Position numbers and translations under genes: made by a program
The notes under the pieces: model-generated
Database searches by the model: none
What the model was told of the DNA's origin: nothing
What the model saw: the letters and a program-made list of their open reading frames with translations, nothing else
Assembly: GCA_013400115.1 (NCBI GenBank)
Contig: VXBP01008587.1
Coordinates: 704,784-768,783 of the forward strand
DNA from: Rhinopomastus cyanomelas
Taxonomy: Eukaryota; Chordata; Aves; Bucerotiformes; Rhinopomastidae
Direction of reading: 5' to 3'
DNA length: 64,000 nucleotides
In this document: positions 57,950 through 64,000 of the stretch, one piece after another
How positions within the stretch are numbered: the stretch's first letter is position 1
Layout of the letters: every line of letters starts with the position of its first letter

Positions 57950-58470
57950 TTATTTATTATTATTTAGTAATATTCTAACATTTATATAATATTCTGATTC
58001 TAACAATCATTTATTACAACTTAACAATGAATATTTCATTATTATTATTAAATATTATAATTAATATTTAGTGCTATTTAGAATGTAGTAGCATTTAGTA
58101 ATATTAGAATTTAGTAATATTTAGTAATATTTAGTAGAATTAGTAATATTTAGTAGGATTTAGTACTATTTAGCAGAATTAGTAATATTTAGTAGAATTT
58201 AGTAATATTTAGTAGAATTAGAATTTAGTAATTCTATTTAGTAATATTCATTACTAAATAATCCAACTTAATTACTAAATAATCCAATTTAATAATCCAA
58301 TAGTAATGAATATTACTATTTAGTAATATTAGTATTTATTANNNNNNNNNNNNNNNNGTAATATTAGTATTTATTATTAATTAATAATTACTATTTAGTA
58401 ATATTCATTACTAAATAACCTTGTTTGTTTATTCCTATTTAGTAATCAATAATAAATAATTTACTTTACT
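57950..58470. repeat. AT-rich tandem array with assembly gap
   Basis: Degenerate repeats of TTTAGTAATA and TAGTAGAATT types fill about 58070-58240. TTATTATT and AATATTCATTACTAAATAA forms, in both orientations, lie around them. Sixteen N occur at 58342-58357. The same words GTAATATTAGTATTTATTA sit on both sides of the gap. Confidence 0.92.
58342..58357. other. assembly gap (16 N)
   Basis: The gap lies within the tandem array, and the true length is likely unknown. Confidence 0.95.
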
Positions 58471-58672
58471 TTAGAAAGTAAGTCTCGACTCATTTTCATT
58501 TTCTTGCAGCTGTCTCCGTAAATTGCCAGCACGTTCCGGCTGCTTAAAAGTGTAAATAAAAGAATTAATTTATAGTGGCACAATGGGATGGATTCAGCTG
58601 AGGTCTTAGATGATGCTTCCAAGTGTAGCTCTTGAGTGGTTCAGTTGCAGGCACCACGATCTAAGTTTCTTT

Positions 58673-58803
58673 CCTTCACTGGAGATGTTTAAGACCTGCC
58701 TGGATGTGTTCCTGTGTGACTTGGTCTAGGTGATGCTGCTGTGTCAGGGGGATTGGACTAGATGGTCTTTCGAGGTCACTTCCAGTCCCTAATGATTCTG
58801 TGA
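58673..58803 (+). mobile_element. CR1 3' fragment, group A
   Basis: About 130 bp from CCTTCACTGGAGATGTTTAA to AATGATTCTGTGAT. Confidence 0.95.
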
Positions 58804-59308
58804 TACTTTTGGCCACACTTGTGAATGCTCATCTGGGTGGAGTCAAAACTGAGCACACAGCTTAGAGTTGTACGAGGCAGTGTCCTCCGAAACCTCTGAA
58901 TCAGGCCATTCTGCTCTGTCAGATCCTGAACCTCAGCTTGTTGTTGTTGTTGTAGACTAGAGCTAAGCCCCAAAACCACTCAGACCAGTGCTGTTGGGCA
59001 TGCCAGGGCTTGCGGGCACCAAGGCAACTCCCAGGTCAAACAGCAGATCAGTTTAGCAAACGGGAGCTCAGGTTAGGCTGAGCAAGCATGAGGTTTTTGT
59101 TTGTTTGGCTTTGGATCAGATGCACCTGAAGTTCATCCCTTTCCTGTATTAGACTTCTCGGTTCCTTTGTTTTTAATTTGTGGAGCTTAATGAAAGTCAC
59201 TTCAGATGAATGCTGGGAGCAGAACCTGGTCTTCCAGTTAAATGCCCTCAGCACCTAAGAAAATGAGGCACACAGCAGAAATTTTTTCTCTGTTGCACAC
59301 TGCCACCG
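58804..59308. other. single-copy non-coding DNA with short (TTG)n
   Basis: A TTG run of about five units lies at 58938-58953. Nothing else recognised. Confidence 0.45.
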
Positions 59309-59780
59309 GACACGGAACTGCTGGAGGGGGTCCAGTGTAGAGCCATGAGGATGATGAAGGAAGTGGAGCACCTCCCATGTGAGGAAAGGCTGAGGGAGCT
59401 GGTGCTCTTGAGCTTGGAGAAAAAAAGACTGAGGGGTGACCTCATTAATGTCTATAAATATTTTAAGGCTGGATGTCAGGAAGATGGAGCCAGGCTCTTC
59501 TCAATGTCATCTAGTGATAGGACAAGGGGCAACGGGTGTGAGCTGGAACATAGAAGGTTCCACATACATATCAGAAGGAACTTCTTCCCAGTGAGGGTGA
59601 CAGAGCACTGGAACAGGCTGCCCAGGGGAGTTGTGGAGTCTCCTTCACTGGAGATGTTTAAGACCCACCTGGATGTGTTCCTGTGCGACTTGGTCTAGGT
59701 GATCCTGCTGTGTCAGGGGGATTGGACTAGATGATCCTTCAAGGTCCCTTCTGATCCCTAATGACTCTATGATTCTATGA
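59309..59780 (+). mobile_element. CR1 LINE 3' fragment, group A, with intact C-terminal frame
   Basis: About 470 bp from GACACGGAACTGCTGGAGGG to ACTCTATGATTCTATGA. The ORF2 C-terminus is open for 117 codons (59345-59698) to the normal DLV-stop, the longest intact CR1 frame of group A here. This is a good reference for the group. Confidence 0.97.
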
Positions 59781-60451
59781 ATGAGAGCCTGTGCTGAATT
59801 ATCTTTTAGAAGGTTCTCTTTTTCTGTTCTTACATTCTTGATATTGCCATGTAAATCCTGTTTCAGGAACGAGCCTGGGTTGTCAAGTCCAGATCCCTGA
59901 TGACAGGCAACTCTCATAAGACCATCTTTATACCTCGAGTGTGATTATGAGTCACTTCCAGTTTGCTCAGCCTAGAGAGGCCCCTTTGCAGGTGGAAACA
60001 AGCCACAGTTTCATTTATTCAGTCTTATTTTTCTGTTGTCCTGTCAGAAACCCATCCATACACCACAAACCTCTTTCTTTCAGAAGCACTTGGAGGGGGA
60101 GGCGCATACGTGTCACTTCCAACAGACATTCAGCTTTCACCTGCCAACCCTTCAGGTCGTTCCTCTGTTCCAGGACCTGCACAGTCACGCAACGTCCTTC
60201 CTCACAATAACGCAGGAAAAGCAAGCATGGGGTTCAAATAAAACAAACACAGCGCCTGATATTGATCTAAGCTGACTACAGGGGAAGGTAATTAAAAGGT
60301 TGATTATTGCTCCTGTGATGCAATTTTTAGAATCAGCACAATAAAACCTCTTCCTTTTTTTTTCCTGCTCTGCTCTGCACAAGTTAACTCCAGCTTTTAA
60401 AATCTGCCTTGTGCACGTGAATAGGGCCTGTTTGGCTTTGGAGCTTCTGAT
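59781..60451. other. single-copy non-coding DNA
   Basis: Overlapping frames of 65-92 codons on both strands at 59941-60382, none with visible domains. Confidence 0.45.
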
Positions 60452-61140
60452 CTGTTGGAGAGCAGTGCAGGAGAAAGGGACCTCTGGGTCCTGGTGGACA
60501 GGAGGATGACCATGAGCCAGCAGTGTGCTCTTGTGGCCAAGAGGGCCAACAGCATCCTGGGGTGGATCAGAAGGGGGGTGGTTAGCAGATCAAGAGAGGT
60601 TCTTCTCCCCCTCTACTCTGCCCTGGTGAAACCACATCTGGATTGTTGTGTCCAGCTCTAGGCCACTCAGTTCAAGAAGGACATGGAGCTGCTGGAGGGA
60701 GTCCAGTGTAAAGCAATGAGGATGAAGGAAGTGGAGCACCTCCCTGATGAGGAGAAGCTGAGGCAGCTGGGTCTCTTTAGCTTGGAAAAGAGGAGACTGA
60801 GGGGTGACCTCACTAATGTCTATAAATATTTGAAGGATGGGTCTCAGGAGGATGGAGCCAGGCTTGTCTCAGTGTCATCTAGTGATAAGATGAGGGACAA
60901 TGAGTGTGAGCTGGAACATAAGAGGTTCCACGTAAATATCAGAAGGAACTTCTTCCCAGGTGACAGAGCACTGGAATGGGCTGCCCAGGGAGGTTGTGGA
61001 GTCTCCTTCACTGGGGATGTTTAAGACCTGCTTAGATGTGTTCCTGTGTGACTTGGTCTAGGTGATGCTGCTGTGTCAGGAGGATTGGACTAGATGATCT
61101 TTCGGGGTCCCTTCCAACACCTAATAATTCTATGATTCTC
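60452..61140 (+). mobile_element. CR1 LINE, group A, about 690 bp
   Basis: The longest uninterrupted group A copy, from CTGTTGGAGAGCAGTGCAGG to AATTCTATGATTCTC. Two open segments (60455-60661 and 60683-61024) cover the ORF2 C-terminus. A stop (TAG in CAGCTCTAGGCC) separates them, and a deletion near 60958 shifts the end. Its 5' boundary equals that of the copy at 1015-1791. Confidence 0.97.
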
Positions 61141-63828
61141 TTATTTATAATCTCACCCAGGTGTGAAGAGAATTCAAAACCAGTGACACAGTGCCCAACT
61201 TACCAATCACTTTCTACTCCAGCTGCTTTCAGGAAAAAAACTGATTAGATATTTGAAGAGCTCTGTGTTTACTAAATAGCACCACACAGTGACTCTAATT
61301 TGATTTAGTGAGAGCTGGGCTGGCACTGATTTTATAGATGTCAGTGCTGAAACTCCAGCTGGCTCTAATGAAAGTAGTTTGAACTGTGGTGAGGACTTCT
61401 GTAAATGCCACCTTTAATTGCCAGAGTGGCAGCTTTTATGAGAGGAAAGGTTTTCCATCTCAAAGTAGTCATTGTGTCCACATCAGCTAGTAGAGGTCTG
61501 TCACAGTGGTTTTCCCATGACATTTCAGTGACTGTGGATGCTCATGCTCTCTGCCCTGGGGAAATCCTGGCTTCAAGCACCACTGCCATTCCTTGCCACC
61601 AGTGCACCACTGAGTGCTTGAAGTGAAACATGGACTCTCTGAGAGTCCTCTAAATTATTTTTATGTGCTAGCATAAGGAAAACAGAAGCCTTAGTCCAGG
61701 CATTCCAACTCTGAAGAAAATAGCACTGCCTGCCTGATCCATCCTCCCAAACTTCCACTGGGACGGAGAGCAGATGGCCACGAGGGGTGTCTAGTCTGGC
61801 CATTTCTAAATTCTTCCCTGAGTCACTTATAAATCTGTTTGTCCTCCAGCCTCCCTGCAAGACAACGTGATTGTTCTTCCCTGCAAAGGCCTTCCAAAAT
61901 CACAATTGCACAATTAGCAAACAATAAGGAACTTCTAAAGCCTAAATCACAATGGCTGGGGTCCACAGAGCTTTGCTGCCTCCACTGAGTGAGGGCATGT
62001 TGCTGCTTTGGTTGGGCTTGTGAAAAAGCAATTCATGAGGCTCCTTCACTGCAGTTTGCCTGCCCTGAGCTATGCACCCAATGCACAGGTAGACATCTCT
62101 CCTGGTTAGGAGTTTGCACGCAGCTGCAATACTGCTATGTCTTTCATACACCCACTACCAACCACCTAGGCATCAAGGTCTGCACCTCAGTTAGGTGCTT
62201 CTTCAATGAGGACACAGAATCTCCACCTTCCTCAGATAAACACGATTCAGCGTAGGGCTTCAAACACAGGCGAGTAGATGGTCCATGAGGAACTGGCAGC
62301 TATGAAGCTCAGCCTGCAGGTGACCCCTGTCCTCATGGCCAGGTATGATACCCTAGGACATCCTAGATACACAGTTTAGATAAACTAATTGACATGGAAG
62401 CGTGTTATCACTTCTCCTGCCCACAGCCACAGGCTGACAAACTGTACCTCACCCAGCCCGTGGAGAGCTGTGAGCAGCTCTCTGCCCACCACAAGCAGCT
62501 AATGAATTTAATTCACAGCTGCACAGCAAAAGAAAACAAAAGCTCTCAGCTCTGTGCTCTCCCTTCATAGCTAAGATCTTCCATGCGTGTCTTAATGTAC
62601 CCTAAATCACTGATTCCAAGTGCTTAGAAAGCTCTGGACTTTCAATAAAATGGGGTGCAGTAGAAACTGCTGCAAGTTCTTTTCAGGCTGCTGGAATAAC
62701 CCTCTCTTCCCCCTTCTCAGATCCCTCAGGCATCCACAAAGCTTTTCCTTACCCACCACCCCAGGTCTGATACCATGGGAACAATGACATTGCTCCTCAA
62801 GATGGGTTTAGGTGTGCTTCAAGCTGGTCTGCCATCAGAAACAAGGAAAACAGGCACTGGCTTCTCAAGCAAGAGAGACAGTGCAAAACCCCCAAGCAGT
62901 GAATGCTTTTGAGGCTGCGTTCAACACACATTGTAGTAGCTGAGATCAACACAGACAGGTGAGACAGACACTCAAAGAGCAGTAGGGTCCCAGTGTTTTA
63001 CACCCCTCATCTCACTCATGCTGACTACAGCTTTGACACCTGCATTAGACTAGACGCTGACCTAAAGCTAAAACCATCCTCTTTTCTGACCAGTCCCTCC
63101 TGGTTTACCTGTGCTCATGGAGACTCAAAGACCCACAAAATAAACCTGCACTGAGTAGATCTTCTGTCTCATTCTTCCACAGCTGCCTAAGGGTCAGAAA
63201 GCCCCTGTGTGGCCCATATGCTTTTCACACTGGTTAGTTGCCAAAACGTTGCACCTCCTTTGCTCATCAACAGTACAACAGCTAACAATAGGTTCCACCA
63301 TGGATTAGGAGGATTTACTCTCAGGGATGAACAAGTGTGGAGGGTTTTTCAGCACCTGGATTTAGTCACTTACTGAACAAAAACCCAGGAGAGTGGTGGT
63401 GGCGTAGGGATCAGAAGACCTGACGATGTTCAGCTGCCTGAAGGATCCATCCTCCTGAGACATGGCAGACCAATTCCCCTCTAATGAAGACATTCCCCAT
63501 AAGAGATAAGCAAGATGTGTGGCATAGACTGGGACAACTGGAATGCACGTAGATAGGGCACTGACAGAAGAATCAATGGGGCAATGTTTCCTCTAAAAAA
63601 AGAAGTAGGTCATCACAGGCATCATCTCAGACTGTTTCTGTTTATCTCTGTCTTCACACTTTTCTAGTGGCATCAAGGTACTAATCCCTTCTCCTTTACT
63701 GTGGTTGTCTTTCATCTTTCCTTCTCTCCACTTCAAGTCTACCTGTTCACATTAATAAATCCACAACCTGATTTCATTTTCTGAAGAAAGTACATGAAAA
63801 TGGGCCACAGCAGTATCTTCTTTTTAAC
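61141..63828. other. single-copy non-coding DNA
   Basis: Nearly 2.7 kb without a recognised repeat, RNA gene or exon. Frames of 60-95 codons only. Confidence 0.5.
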
Positions 63829-63917
63829 ACAGAATCACAGAACATTAGGGATTGGAAGGGACCTCGAAGATCATCTAGTCCAATTACCCTGCCACAGCAG
63901 GATCCCCTAGACCCAGT
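63829..63917 (-). mobile_element. CR1 3' tail, group A, first of a tandem pair
   Basis: ACACAGAATCACAGAACATT to GATCCCCTAGACCCAGT, about 90 bp, truncated at the ORF2 stop region. Confidence 0.94.
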
Positions 63918-64000
63918 TATTAGGGATTGGAAGGGACCTTGAAGATCATCTAGTCCAATCCCCCTGACACAGCAGGATCACCTAGATCCAGTCACACAGG
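63918..64000 (-). mobile_element. CR1 3' end, group A, second of a tandem pair, cut by window edge
   Basis: TATTAGGGATTGGAAGGGAC follows directly and continues to the end of the window (CCAGTCACACAGG). The outermost tail bases are missing at the junction. Confidence 0.93.

Noticed and set aside
27206..64000. CRISPR-like or phage-like arrays
   Set aside because: Recurrent sequences are dispersed CR1 ends in both orientations with variable truncation, not regular repeats with spacers.

Overview
The window reads as non-coding DNA from a bird nuclear genome. The evidence is about 45 fragments of the CR1 LINE with avian-type 3' ends (an ATTCTATG-type 8-bp repeat as tail), low CpG, long AT-rich single-copy stretches, and no operon-like or densely coding structure. 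By my boundaries CR1 covers roughly 15 kb, nearly a quarter of the window. Most of it belongs to one closely similar, apparently young group. Such a load is higher than usual for birds and would suit a CR1-rich lineage such as woodpeckers and relatives or hoopoes; that placement is inference only. I found no exon of a gene I recognise. The window could be intergenic or lie inside a large intron.

I sorted the CR1 copies by 3'-end sequence, using my own labels. Group A is abundant and young ('GATTGGACTAGATGATCTTT' just before the tail). Group B has a tail mentioning 'GGGATCATCGAGTCCAACC'. Group C is 'GGACCTCCAGGGTCATCGAG'. Group D is 'GAAGAGACCTACAAGATCAT'. Group E has the 'GGGCAGGGACACC' type. 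Group F is one diverged copy. Nearly all copies are 5'-truncated and keep only the C-terminal end of the ORF2 reverse-transcriptase protein and a short 3'UTR. Two old copies reach further up; one (37707-38692) keeps a decayed reverse-transcriptase palm region.

Layout: 1-10 kb has scattered A copies, one nested pair (1015-1791), a CpG-rich TATA-containing patch (6105-6500), a GGAT microsatellite and a purine tract. 10-21 kb has one long B copy (10929-11413) and several A copies. 21-25.3 kb is a transposon graveyard with an F copy and two multi-layer nested CR1 complexes. 25-37 kb has scattered copies, including two tails in tandem. 37-45 kb has the oldest, longest CR1, a back-to-back CR1 pair, a 21-bp minisatellite, a nested CR1 ending at a single N, and an expanded 8-bp tail. 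45.3-45.5 kb holds the most unusual object: a tRNA-Lys-like head joined to a CR1 3' end, as in a SINE. 46-64 kb has further CR1 copies, one apparent tandem-tail insertion bounded by an 11-bp repeat, an AT-rich tandem array with an assembly gap, and the longest open frame outside transposons (57419-57949, minus strand).

How the parts relate: CR1 is the only visible retrotransposition machinery family. The tRNA/CR1 chimera would have used CR1 protein through the shared 3' end. The nested insertions give a relative age order, with groups D, E and A inserted into older CR1 copies.
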